DNA of 11,984 nucleotides from Actinomycetes bacterium (GTDB lineage Bacteria > Actinomycetota > Actinomycetes > Propionibacteriales > Propionibacteriaceae): assembly GCA_023443125.1 (NCBI GenBank), contig JAEZVO010000059.1:1-11984 (forward strand). The letters are read 5' to 3'. The position numbers and the translations under genes are program-made. Numbering within the stretch: position 1 is the stretch's first letter; each line of letters starts with the position of its first letter. Positions 1 to 7,373 of this stretch are shown here, piece by piece. The notes under the pieces were generated by a model, which was given only the letters and a program-made list of their open reading frames with translations, searched no databases and had not been told where the DNA came from.

Positions 1-132
1 AAGTCAGAAACCGAACGCGTCGAGGCCTTCCCCGAATGGCTGCACCACTACAATCACCACAGAGGCCACACCTCACTCAAGGGCCAACCGCCAGCCGCGC
101 GTGTGCCCAACCTCTCCGGGCAGAACACCTAG
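1..132 (+). mobile_element. IS481-family transposase, 3' end only (partial at window edge)
   Basis: Frame 1 is open from the first base to TAG at 130-132 and gives 43 residues. They include EWLHHYNHHRGHTSLKG and a PPAARVPNLSG tail. This W..YN..R.H..L.G.PP..R pattern is the usual C-terminus of the DDE integrase core (rve) in IS481-type transposases, which join IS ends to target DNA. The body of the gene lies left of the window, so intactness cannot be judged. The stop falls almost exactly where homology to the acyl-CoA synthetase begins, so the element or its remnant appears to have replaced the 5' part of that gene. I could not identify a terminal inverted repeat after the stop. An IS3-family integrase is the main alternative. 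Confidence 0.8.
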
Positions 133-1013
133 CCAACGTGCAAGGAGCGTTGGCTGCCGGGCGTCGCGTGGTCATCACCGGCGGCTTTGATGCCCAGGAA
201 TATCTGCGCGCGGTCGCCGCAGAATCCGTGACGCGGCTCACCGGCGTGCCACCCATGTTCGCGCTGCTCGTGCTGCAGCGTGCCCTCATCGAGGAGCTCG
301 ACCTCAGCTCGGTACGAGAGGTGTACATGGGTTCCTCGCCTGCATCCAACTCGCTGTTTGCCCAACTACGCGAGGCATTCCCTGGCGCTGCCATCATCTT
401 CGGCTATGGCACGACGGAGTCTGGCCCGGTTGCGTTCACTCGGCATCCGCAACTTCCCACCCCCGATGGCTCCGTTGGCGTCGCGAATCCCGCCGTCGAT
501 GTGCGCCTGGTAGATCGGCAGGGGAGGGAAACCAGCCAGGGCGAGCTCGAGATCCGAACTGGGGCGCTGTTCACGGAGTACTTCCGCCGCCTCGACGTTA
601 CTTCGCCCTTCACTCCGGACGGCTACTACCGCGCGGGCGACGAGTTTCGTCGCGACGAGCACGGCTTCTACTTCTTCACTGGCCGGGCGGACGACATGTT
701 CACCTCCGGCGGTGAGAACGTGTATCCGCGTGCGGTGGAAGCAGCGCTCGAAGCGCACGAAGCCGTCGCGGAAGCCGTCGTGGTTCCGGTGCCTGACGAG
801 GTGAAAGGCAGCAAGCCCGTCGCATTTGTTGTCGCGGCGCCGGGACACGTCGTCGACGAGGCCGCATTGAAGGCTTGGTCGCTCACCAAGCTCGAACCCT
901 ACGCGCATCCGCGCCAGGTGTTCACGCTGGACGCGATGCCGCTGTCGCAGACCAATAAGGTCGATCGCGGCCTGCTCGCGCAGCGCGCCCGCGAGGAGGT
1001 GAGCAAGCCATGA
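133..1013 (+). pseudogene. AMP-dependent acyl-CoA synthetase/ligase, 5'-truncated next to IS481 remnant
   Basis: About 292 C-terminal residues of an adenylate-forming enzyme (ANL family) remain; complete members have roughly 500-550. These enzymes make acyl-CoA from a carboxylic acid, ATP and CoA. Visible core motifs are FGYGTTES (near 399-422), the adenylate-binding YYRAGDE (near 624-644), the hinge GRADDMFTSGGENVYP (near 681-728) and a C-terminal QTNKVDR with the catalytic-lysine motif (near 948-968). The N-terminal Ser/Thr/Gly-rich phosphate-binding motif is missing, so the product cannot be a normal ligase. The frame is open upstream to an ATG at 36, but that stretch is the transposase gene read in another frame, so 36 is not a credible ancestral start. 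The gene ends in an ATGA overlap with the next permease, showing it was the first gene of the operon seen here. Its substrate cannot be read from the sequence. Confidence 0.85.
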
Positions 1014-1813
1014 CCGCCGTCGCAATATCTCGTCGTCCGGCGCTTCGAAGCCTCCGCCTGTGGCTGCCCGTTGCCACCGTGGTCGCGCTCGTCGGCCTGT
1101 GGGAGCTGGTGGTGCGTGTCGACTTGGTGTCACGCCGCTACTCGCCACCGCCGACGGTCGTCGTCGCCGAGCTCGCACGGATGCTCGGAGAGGCCGACCT
1201 GTGGATCGCCCTCGGCAATACCCTGACCGGGTGGGGGATCAGCCTGCTGATCTCCGTGATGGCAGGCACCGCACTGGGCCTGCTTCTCGGACGCGTTGCC
1301 GCGTTGTCGGCGCTGTTCAGCCTGGTCATCGAGTTCTTGCGCCCGATTCCATCGATTGCCATGATCCCGCTCGCCATCCTCATTCTGGGCACGGCTCGCC
1401 CCACCGAGGTATTCCTCGCCACCTACGCCGGGTTCTTCCAGATGCTCGTCGCCGCCATCGGCGCCGCCGGGGTAGTGGATCCGGTCGGCGTGCAGACGGC
1501 CCGCAGCTTCGGACTCTCACCATGGCAGCAAGTGCGGCACGTGCTGGTTCTCTCCATGCTGCCGCGCTTGGTGACCGGCATCCGCATCGCGAGCTCCACG
1601 GTGCTGATTTTCTGCATCACCGCTGAACTCGTCGCCGGGGTACCTGGGCTGGGCGCGCAGCTGGGTGCGGCCAGAAGCGTCGGGAACACCGCCCGCATGT
1701 ACGCCTACGTCGTGGTGATTGGCCTCGTCGGCTATCTGCTCGCCGAGGCGCTGAAAGCGATCGAGAAGAAAGCGCTGTTCTGGGATCCGGCGGTGAGGAG
1801 CGCACAGCGATGA
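1010..1813 (+). CDS. ABC transporter permease, SsuC/TauC type
   Basis: This 267-residue integral membrane protein belongs to the binding-protein-dependent transport permease family (BPD_transp_1). It would form half of the membrane channel of an importer for nitrate-, sulfonate-, taurine- or aromatic-acid-like anions. Hydrophobic segments lie near residues 19-36, 70-94, 101-127, 133-155, 193-212 and 230-247. The cytoplasmic EAA loop that docks the ATPase is present near 164-192 (ARSFGLSPWQQVRHVLVLS and onward). GAGGAGGT at 993-1000 sits 9 bases before the ATG, and the start overlaps the synthetase stop as ATGA, which implies translational coupling. The reading frame looks complete, but the cognate ATPase and binding protein are both damaged, so it may have no working partner. 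Confidence 0.9.
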   Translation: MTAVAISRRPALRSLRLWLPVATVVALVGLWELVVRVDLVSRRYSPPPTVVVAELARMLGEADLWIALGNTLTGWGISLLISVMAGTALGLLLGRVAALSALFSLVIEFLRPIPSIAMIPLAILILGTARPTEVFLATYAGFFQMLVAAIGAAGVVDPVGVQTARSFGLSPWQQVRHVLVLSMLPRLVTGIRIASSTVLIFCITAELVAGVPGLGAQLGAARSVGNTARMYAYVVVIGLVGYLLAEALKAIEKKALFWDPAVRSAQR

Positions 1814-2580
1814 AATCCATCAACCGTAGTGTCCTTGCCGTGCTCGGCGCCGTCATCGCGCTCGCCGTGTGGTTCCTGGCCACGGATAACGCCGACTCCA
1901 TCTACTTCCCTCCGCTCACCGAGGTGTTAGGGAGCGTGTGGGAATACTGGTTCACCCGCGCCGGCCAGAAGCACCTCTTCTCGAGCCTCGTGAACCTCTT
2001 CGCAGGACTCGGCATCGGGATCGTGCTCGGGTTCCTGCTCGGCATCGTCATCGGGCAGCAGCGCCTGGTACGCATTGCGCTGACACCCGCACTCGAATTC
2101 GTCCGCGCAATTCCCGCCACGGCGCTGATCCCCTTCGCGATGGTGATCTTCGGGTTGGGGCCCAGCATGAAAATCTTCATCATCGCGCTGGGCACGTTCT
2201 TCCCGGTCCTGCTGAACGTCATCGACGGTGTACGCGAGCTCCCAGAACAGTCACGCGACACCGCCCGCAGCTTCGGCATCCGCGGGTGGCAGTACCAACG
2301 TCGAATCGTGATTCCGGCCGTCATTCCTCGGCTCGTGGCAGGCATCCAGATCGCCATCCCACTGTCGTTGGTGTTGGTGGTCACCAGCGAGATGACCGGC
2401 ACGAACATCGGCATCGGTTTCGTGTTGATCGGGGCACAACAATCCTTCAACCAGGTGTCGGTGTGGGGCGCGATCGTGCTCCTCGGCATCCTCGGCATCC
2501 TACTGAGCGGCGCATTCACCCTGGTCCAGCGCCGCATCCTCGCCTGGGACCGGGCACGCAACGCAATAGGAGACCAGTGA
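1810..2580 (+). CDS. ABC transporter permease, SsuC/TauC type (second subunit)
   Basis: This 256-residue permease belongs to the same BPD_transp_1 family and is clearly related to the preceding one, so the channel was probably a heterodimer. Hydrophobic segments lie near 7-24, 58-82, 92-116, 120-138, 181-208 and 217-238. The EAA loop is near 151-180 (TARSFGIRGWQYQRRIVIPA and onward). GAGGAG at 1795-1800 precedes the ATG by 9 bases, and the start overlaps the previous stop as ATGA. No lesion is visible. The gene seems to have diverged from its neighbour by an old duplication typical of two-permease systems. The substrate is unknown; a CoA ligase in the operon hints at a carboxylate, which is inference. 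Confidence 0.9.
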   Translation: MKSINRSVLAVLGAVIALAVWFLATDNADSIYFPPLTEVLGSVWEYWFTRAGQKHLFSSLVNLFAGLGIGIVLGFLLGIVIGQQRLVRIALTPALEFVRAIPATALIPFAMVIFGLGPSMKIFIIALGTFFPVLLNVIDGVRELPEQSRDTARSFGIRGWQYQRRIVIPAVIPRLVAGIQIAIPLSLVLVVTSEMTGTNIGIGFVLIGAQQSFNQVSVWGAIVLLGILGILLSGAFTLVQRRILAWDRARNAIGDQ

Positions 2581-2581
2581 T

Positions 2582-3279
2582 ATGGCGCTGCTTGAAATCC
2601 GCAACCTCTCGAAGACCTACCCCTCCAGAAACCGACGAGGCACGGCGACGCCGGTGCTCGACGGCATGGAGTTCTCCGTCGCGGAGGGAGAGTTCTTCAC
2701 CATCGTCGGACCCTCCGGCGCGGGAAAGACGACGCTGCTGCGCTGTATCCGTGGCTGACGGTGGCGAAGAACGTCGCCCTACCGCTGGAGGCCGCGGGAG
2801 AATCGTCGACGGAGATAGCGCGTCGGGTGGACCAGGCGCTCACCCAAGTAGGCCTTGCCGGCGAAGACGACAAGTACCCCTGGCAGCTGTCCGGCGGCAT
2901 GCAACAACGCGTTGCCATCGCGCGGGCGCTGGCCTACGAAGCGGAGCTCCTCGTCCTCGACGAGCCGTTCGCTGCCGTCGACGCCCAGACTCGCGCCGAC
3001 TTGGAAGATCTGCTGCTGCGCGTGCGCGACGAGACGGGCGCGACATTCCTATTCGTCACCCACGACGTCGACGAGGCGGTGTACCTGTCCGACCGAGTTG
3101 CCGTCGTCTCGAAGTCACCCAGCCGAGTAGAGAAGATCGTCACCATCGACCTGCCGCGTGAACGCTCGCAGCTCGATACGAAGGCCATTCCCAGATTTGG
3201 AGAACTCCGTGCGGAGATCTTCGCGACGATCCGCCACCTGGTCGTCGAACCCCAACCAGAACCCGAATACATCATCTGA
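2582..3279 (+). pseudogene. ABC transporter ATPase, internal deletion plus frameshift
   Basis: The 5' part starts at ATG 2582, with AGGAG at 2568-2572, and carries the Walker A motif GPSGAGKTT (2708-2734). It then runs into TGA at 2756-2758. From about 2749 the protein continues in another frame as PWLTVAKNVALPLE, with signature LSGGMQQRVAIARAL (from 2887), Walker B LLVLDEP (from 2947) and H-loop FVTHD (3052-3066). In family members roughly 35-40 residues, including the Q-loop that senses the permease, lie between LLRC and PWLTV. Here they are gone and the frame has changed, so about 110 bases not divisible by three were probably deleted. The remaining length corresponds to about 232 residues against the usual 260 or so. 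Neither half alone has a full nucleotide-binding domain. The product would have energised the two upstream permeases (SsuB/TauB type). Confidence 0.88.
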
Positions 3280-3290
3280 TCGGAGTAACC

Positions 3291-4263
3291 ATGCACAAGA
3301 TTCGTCACGTCGTCACGGCTGCGCTCTCGGCGGCCCTCCTGATGGCTACCGGTTGCTCCGGCGGCCCGGAAGCGAAGAAGGATGCTGACGGCAACGTCGA
3401 GCTCACTATTCAGCACATCACCACCTCCGACTCCGTGCCGCTCTACCTGGGCATCGAGCAGGGCTTTTTCGCCGACGAGGGGCTGAACGTAAAGGTGGAG
3501 ATCGCAAAGCGGCTCCGCCATCATCCCGAGCGTCATCAACGGCGAATCGCCCATCGGCTACGCCAACGTGATTTCAGACCTCGCCGCGATCGATGAGGGA
3601 CTCGACGTCCGGTTCGTCGTCAACTGCTGCGGCACCGGAACTGACGTGAAGCAGGACACGTCGAACATCTTCGTGCTCGAGGATTCCAAGATCCAAGGAC
3701 CGGAAGATCTTCCGGGCAAGCGCATCGCCGTGAACTCGCTGAAGAACCTCGGCGATGTCACGATCCCCGTCGCGCTGCAGAAGAAGGGGATTGATCCGAA
3801 GGGTATCGAGTGGGTTCCCATGATCTTCTCCGACATGGAGGCAGCGCTGGAACGCGGCGACGTGGATGCGATTTGGCAAGTCGACCCATTCCGCACTATC
3901 ACTCTGGATGCCGGATACCGGCCAATTCTCTCGAACTTCGTCGAGGCAATCCCGGACACCACGGTCGGTTACTACATCACCAGCGGGAAATTCGCTGAGG
4001 CGAACCCCGAGGTGCTGCAGAAATTCCAACGGGCGATGAGCAAAGTAAACGAGTACGCCACCGAGCATCCCGACGAGTTCCGCAAGCTCGCCGTGGAGAA
4101 GATCAAACTCGACCCCGCGGTGGCCGACAAGATCAACATCGCCGTCTTCAAGCCCGGCCTCGACGTCGAATCGCTGAAGACGATGGGCGCACATGCCAAG
4201 GAGTTCGGCATCATCAAGGAGGAGCCCAACTACGACGAGCACGTGATCCAGCCCAAAGGCTGA
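3291..4263 (+). pseudogene. ABC substrate-binding lipoprotein (NMT1/SsuA-like), frameshifted
   Basis: The start ATG at 3291 follows a GGAG at 3283-3286 and lies 11 bases after the ATPase stop. The first 22 residues form a lipoprotein signal peptide with a weak lipobox MATGC, predicting lipid attachment at Cys22. The protein runs correctly through LTIQHITTSDSVPLYLGIEQ and LNVKVEIAK, then shifts to another frame near 3507-3511. From there GSAIIPSVINGESPIGYANV and the rest of a periplasmic-binding-protein-like type II fold continue to TGA at 4261-4263. A one-base insertion or a two-base deletion at this point explains it. Reading on in the first frame ends at 3594-3596 after about 101 residues. 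The long, well-conserved downstream frame argues for a recent lesion; a sequencing error is possible for this indel alone. The family binds nitrate-, sulfonate-, taurine- or aromatic-acid-like ligands; which one is not visible. Confidence 0.87.
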
Positions 4264-4272
4264 TCGCGGCGG

Positions 4273-5958
4273 TTAGCGGCCGAAGAGATGGCCCTGGATC
4301 GACGCGATGAGAGCATCCAGCGACTGTGGCAGCTGCTGCAGGTGCCAATCGTCGGGGGCGTGGAACCAGCTGATCGCATCCGAATCTGGAGTGGTATCGC
4401 GATCGGCGGCCACCATCGCGTTGACCCAGCGCTCCTTGCCACCCAGCACCACCGCATACGGCAGGAACTTGGAGATCTCTCGAAGCTCTTTGCCCGGTGG
4501 CATGACTTCGGTGCTCTGCTGGGCGAGCACGGCTGAGAACCCGTGCAGCCCGGTCAGGAGCGCCGCGCCCTTGGCTGAGCGACGGGGCATCTCGCCGGCG
4601 ATGAAGAGCGCACCCACCCCGACGGCGACCACAGCGAGCCCGACGAGCCCCCATGTGGTGAGCCAAGCGAGCAGCCCAGTGGCGATCAGGCCCACGATGA
4701 GCAACGCGGCGCCGATGGTGCGCGAATCGGTGTGCGACGCGTCGGGGCGCTTGACAAACCAACCGCTCTCCACGACGTCGTCGTAGAGCGCATGCTGCAA
4801 GTCAGATACGCACGGGCCGACGGCCTGCTGAATCTGAGAGACGAGCACGGGAGACCCGTCGGTGGGAGCAACCGCATCCAGCAAGATGCGCTCGTACTTA
4901 CGCAGGCTGCTCGTGTCATCGTTGAGGCGCGTGAACGTCCAATCCATGCCGCCGGGCACCTGGAGCTGTTCGATGCGGAGGAAGCCACGCACGGCGAGAT
5001 CGAGGATGGTCGCGGTGACATCGATGGGATCAACGGATTCGTCCGCGACGGTGCCAATCTGGCCCGGCCGGATGTTCTCGCGCAACCGGAACTCGCTGAC
5101 TCCCTCAGCCACCGGATGGAACTCGCCGATGACCGTCGGTGCGGCGGTGGCAACCTCGTCGCGGCCTACACGGCGGTGCCACTGCCACAGTGCGACGGCG
5201 CCCACGAGCAGCACGCCGAGAGACACCAAGCCGGTGACGAAGTTGAGGGAGAACGCGCGGTCGAGTGTCCAGCGGGTGTGCACTGTTGCTGTGGATGCCA
5301 CCTGGCTTGCGGGCTGACTACCCGAGATCTGGATGGTCTGCCCCGGCTCAATCGGCCCGTCCTCGAAGCTGATCGGCACCGGCTTGTCGCGATCGATGTT
5401 CCAGGAGAAGCAGTTGTGCGGGGTGCTCGGATCGCCCGCAGCGCACTCAAAATCCGGTGGGATAGCGAGCAACGCCACGCTGCCTGTCACGTTCTGAACG
5501 CTCATGTTCAGCCCGCCGACCACCGGCCAGGAGAAATGACGCACATCCTCTTGGCCGGCGGGCGTCGACGTGGTTCCTGAGACGGTGTACGCAATCGTGA
5601 TGGGCTTGCCTCCCGACTTGCTCGGATCCACCTTCACAGTGACAGCGCCGGAGTTCTCGTCGACGGTGTGCTCGAGCTGACTGCCTTCTGCAGTGACAGT
5701 GATGCCTGAGACGTTGTAGAGGAACGTCCTCAAGTCGCCGAGGGGAGAGTGCTTGGGGATGCGCATCTGCAAGTCGTTGCCCAAGGCGTCGCCGGTGAGC
5801 GTACTTGTCACAGTGAGGGTGCCGTCGGCTTTCAACTCGGCGGTCACATCGAGTGCATCGACGCTGTTATCAGCACGTGCGGGTGTGCCCAGTGTTACGA
5901 GGGTGAAAAGGCCCAGAGAGATGCTGAGCAGCAGGCGATAGATCTTCGACACGGTCAC
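4273..5958 (-). CDS. DUF2207 family membrane protein
   Basis: This protein of about 561 residues has an N-terminal signal peptide (residues 1-29, cleavage expected after TPARA). An extracytoplasmic beta-rich domain with two cysteines (Cys172, Cys183) follows at about 30-235. One membrane helix lies at about 238-260 and two close-spaced helices at about 414-455. The middle and C-terminal cytoplasmic parts carry the DUF2207 hallmarks: RENIRPGQIGTVADESVDPI, DVTATILDLAVRGFLRIEQL, DWTFTRL, and a late KFLPYAVVLGGKERW. The molecular function of this family is unknown to me. The first GTG (5956-5958) has its purine-rich GAAAGAG directly adjacent. The GTG two codons later (5950-5952) would have a better 5-base spacing and may be the real start. 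It is divergent from the metallopeptidase and convergent with the importer operon; only 9 bases separate the two stops, with no clear terminator. Confidence 0.88.
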   Translation of the reverse strand: MTVSKIYRLLLSISLGLFTLVTLGTPARADNSVDALDVTAELKADGTLTVTSTLTGDALGNDLQMRIPKHSPLGDLRTFLYNVSGITVTAEGSQLEHTVDENSGAVTVKVDPSKSGGKPITIAYTVSGTTSTPAGQEDVRHFSWPVVGGLNMSVQNVTGSVALLAIPPDFECAAGDPSTPHNCFSWNIDRDKPVPISFEDGPIEPGQTIQISGSQPASQVASTATVHTRWTLDRAFSLNFVTGLVSLGVLLVGAVALWQWHRRVGRDEVATAAPTVIGEFHPVAEGVSEFRLRENIRPGQIGTVADESVDPIDVTATILDLAVRGFLRIEQLQVPGGMDWTFTRLNDDTSSLRKYERILLDAVAPTDGSPVLVSQIQQAVGPCVSDLQHALYDDVVESGWFVKRPDASHTDSRTIGAALLIVGLIATGLLAWLTTWGLVGLAVVAVGVGALFIAGEMPRRSAKGAALLTGLHGFSAVLAQQSTEVMPPGKELREISKFLPYAVVLGGKERWVNAMVAADRDTTPDSDAISWFHAPDDWHLQQLPQSLDALIASIQGHLFGR

Positions 5959-5976
5959 TCTTTCGTCGGGACCCGC

Positions 5977-5982
5977 ACACTA
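5977..5982 (-). promoter_or_regulatory. candidate -10 box for the DUF2207 gene
   Basis: Read on the minus strand the hexamer is TAGTGT, which fits the actinobacterial TANNNT -10 consensus and lies 18 bases upstream of the first GTG. No convincing -35 is seen at the usual spacing. A short inverted repeat ACAC-gggc-GTGT (5987-5998) sits just upstream of it. Confidence 0.35.
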
Positions 5983-6000
5983 TTGCACACGGGCGTGTCA

Positions 6001-6020
6001 TACGCACCGGCGCCTGCGTA
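6001..6020. promoter_or_regulatory. perfect 6-8-6 inverted repeat, candidate shared operator
   Basis: TACGCA (6001-6006) and TGCGTA (6015-6020) are exact reverse complements around an 8-base CCGGCGCC spacer. The site lies between the two divergent genes, roughly 20 bases upstream of the minus-strand -10 candidate and 27 bases upstream of the plus-strand one. A dimeric regulator bound here could act on both promoters. This is inferred from symmetry and position only. Confidence 0.4.
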
Positions 6021-6046
6021 GGCGAGGGGGTGGCCCTCTCGTGGGT

Positions 6047-6052
6047 TACGGT
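6047..6052 (+). promoter_or_regulatory. candidate -10 box giving a leaderless metallopeptidase mRNA
   Basis: TACGGT matches TANNNT and ends 7 bases before the GTG at 6059, so transcription would begin at or near the start codon itself. No Shine-Dalgarno sequence precedes this GTG, which agrees with leaderless initiation, common in actinobacteria. The -35 region is not recognisable. Confidence 0.45.
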
Positions 6053-6058
6053 TGAACG

Positions 6059-7315
6059 GTGACTATGCCCCCCAATGCTCCCCGTAACGGGTTCGGTGCG
6101 TCGCCGTTCCGCACCCCTCCCGGGCGCCAGGCGCCGTCGTGGGCCAATCCCTACGCCCGCCAAGCCAGTCAACCAGTCCAGCCGTGGGGTGCGCCGTCGA
6201 ATGCTCCACAGTGGGGTGCGCCGTCGCAGGGGCGGCCCGGGCCGCAGATGCAGCCGTCTCCCCAGCAGCAGTTTGGGCAACCTCAGCCGTTCCAGGCAGG
6301 GGGATTTGATCCGCGCTATCGCCCCGGCCCGAATCCCGGCGGGCCTCCCTTCGCGCCCGGTCAGTATCCTCCGGCCTACCCTTGGCCGCAGCCCAAGAAG
6401 AAGTCCGGAAGCCTCTGGTGGCTGGCGTTGCCGGTCGTCGTGCTCGGCTTGATGATGGGGTATCTCGTTCTGACTCAGTCCTCGAAGGGGCCAGGCAACA
6501 CCGGGGGCGGTGGAACTCCGGGTAACGACAACGAGGTTGTCTACGTCAACGAGGAGTACCAGGTTCCTGGCGCGGGGCAAGGGCCGTCCGAGGTGGTGGA
6601 TCCGTACAACGATCCCAGCTTGCTCGATAGCAATGAGTTCTACCAGCAAAAGGTGCCAGAACCAGTGCGCTGTGAAGCACCCGACGTATCTGACATCCGC
6701 GATACTGACGAGCTGGAGCAACGGCTCCAAGCCCTGTCTGAATGTCTCACCCGCACCTTTGGCCCGCCGCTCGAAGCCGCAGGGTATGAGCCGTATCAGC
6801 CGCGCGTTAAGGTCTACGAAGGTAACGGTGGCAACAGCCCGTGTGGTGAGCTGGAGCCCCGGAATGCATTCTTCTGCGGAGCGAACCAGGGCATCTACTT
6901 CTCCGCCGATCTGGCGGATGTCATCGGCGACGATCAGACGGTCTGGGACTTCGTGATGGCGCACGAGTATGGGCACAACGTGCAGGGTCGCAACGGCATC
7001 CTGGTGCAGCGGCATTATTCGATGCGCGATGCCAAGAGCAAGCCCGAAGCCTTCGAGCTGAACCGTCGTCTCGAGGTGCAGGCCGATTGCCTCGCCGCGT
7101 CGTTCATACAGTCGACCACTGTCTCGCTGGGGTATGACTCAGGCGATTACCGCTCCGTCGTGAAGGCTGCGGAGTTCGTGGGCGATCCGCCGGATGCCGA
7201 GGAACCGCTCCACGGAGTGAGCGCGTCGCGAGGGCTCTGGACAGAGCGAGGGCTGAAGGCATCGACGTACCAAGAGTGCAATACCTTCGTCGCGCCTTCT
7301 AGCGAAGTGAAGTAG
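6059..7315 (+). CDS. Membrane-anchored neutral zinc metallopeptidase (YpfJ/PF04228 type)
   Basis: This 418-residue protein has three parts. Residues 1-112 are a cytoplasmic tail rich in Pro, Gln and Gly with two WGAPS motifs nine residues apart. A membrane helix spans about 118-138, preceded by KKK, and puts the rest outside the cell. The extracytoplasmic catalytic domain (about 200-410) has the zinc motif HEYGH at 302-306, the glutamate-containing RLEVQADCLAA near 337-347 that normally supplies the third zinc ligand, and HGVSASRGLW near 385-394, matching the family's C-terminal HG.S..R..W signature. Six cysteines (205, 229, 262, 273, 344, 407) could pair outside the membrane. The start is GTG 6059 or ATG 6065; no ribosome site favours either. 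Substrates of this family are not known. The gene is divergent from DUF2207 and convergent with a GNAT gene. Confidence 0.9.
   Translation: MTMPPNAPRNGFGASPFRTPPGRQAPSWANPYARQASQPVQPWGAPSNAPQWGAPSQGRPGPQMQPSPQQQFGQPQPFQAGGFDPRYRPGPNPGGPPFAPGQYPPAYPWPQPKKKSGSLWWLALPVVVLGLMMGYLVLTQSSKGPGNTGGGGTPGNDNEVVYVNEEYQVPGAGQGPSEVVDPYNDPSLLDSNEFYQQKVPEPVRCEAPDVSDIRDTDELEQRLQALSECLTRTFGPPLEAAGYEPYQPRVKVYEGNGGNSPCGELEPRNAFFCGANQGIYFSADLADVIGDDQTVWDFVMAHEYGHNVQGRNGILVQRHYSMRDAKSKPEAFELNRRLEVQADCLAASFIQSTTVSLGYDSGDYRSVVKAAEFVGDPPDAEEPLHGVSASRGLWTERGLKASTYQECNTFVAPSSEVK
6184..6226 (+). repeat. two 16-bp direct repeats, 27-bp period, inside the metallopeptidase tail
   Basis: GTGGGGTGCGCCGTCG occurs at 6184-6199 and again at 6211-6226. 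The 27-bp period is nine codons and duplicates the WGAPS segment of the disordered tail, so it looks like an in-frame coding repeat. Confidence 0.75.
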
Positions 7316-7318
7316 CGC

Positions 7319-7333
7319 CGACGACCTTCGTCG
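7319..7333. terminator. small hairpin between convergent genes
   Basis: CGACGA and TCGTCG form a perfect 6-bp stem with a 3-base loop, starting 4 bases after the metallopeptidase stop. There is no T run on either side, so it may be a weak bidirectional end signal or chance in GC-rich DNA. Confidence 0.3.
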
Positions 7334-7373
7334 CCCAGGCGGGCCGCCGGCGCCGCGCGAATCCGAGCGGTTG

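Noticed and set aside
1938..3161. Plus-strand open frame of 407 codons overlapping permease 2 and the ATPase
   Set aside because: It is rich in Arg, Pro and His, reads two real genes out of frame and matches no family.
5870..7015. Minus-strand open frame of 381 codons across the metallopeptidase
   Set aside because: It is an antisense shadow of a gene with a clear zinc motif, with no domain or ribosome site of its own.
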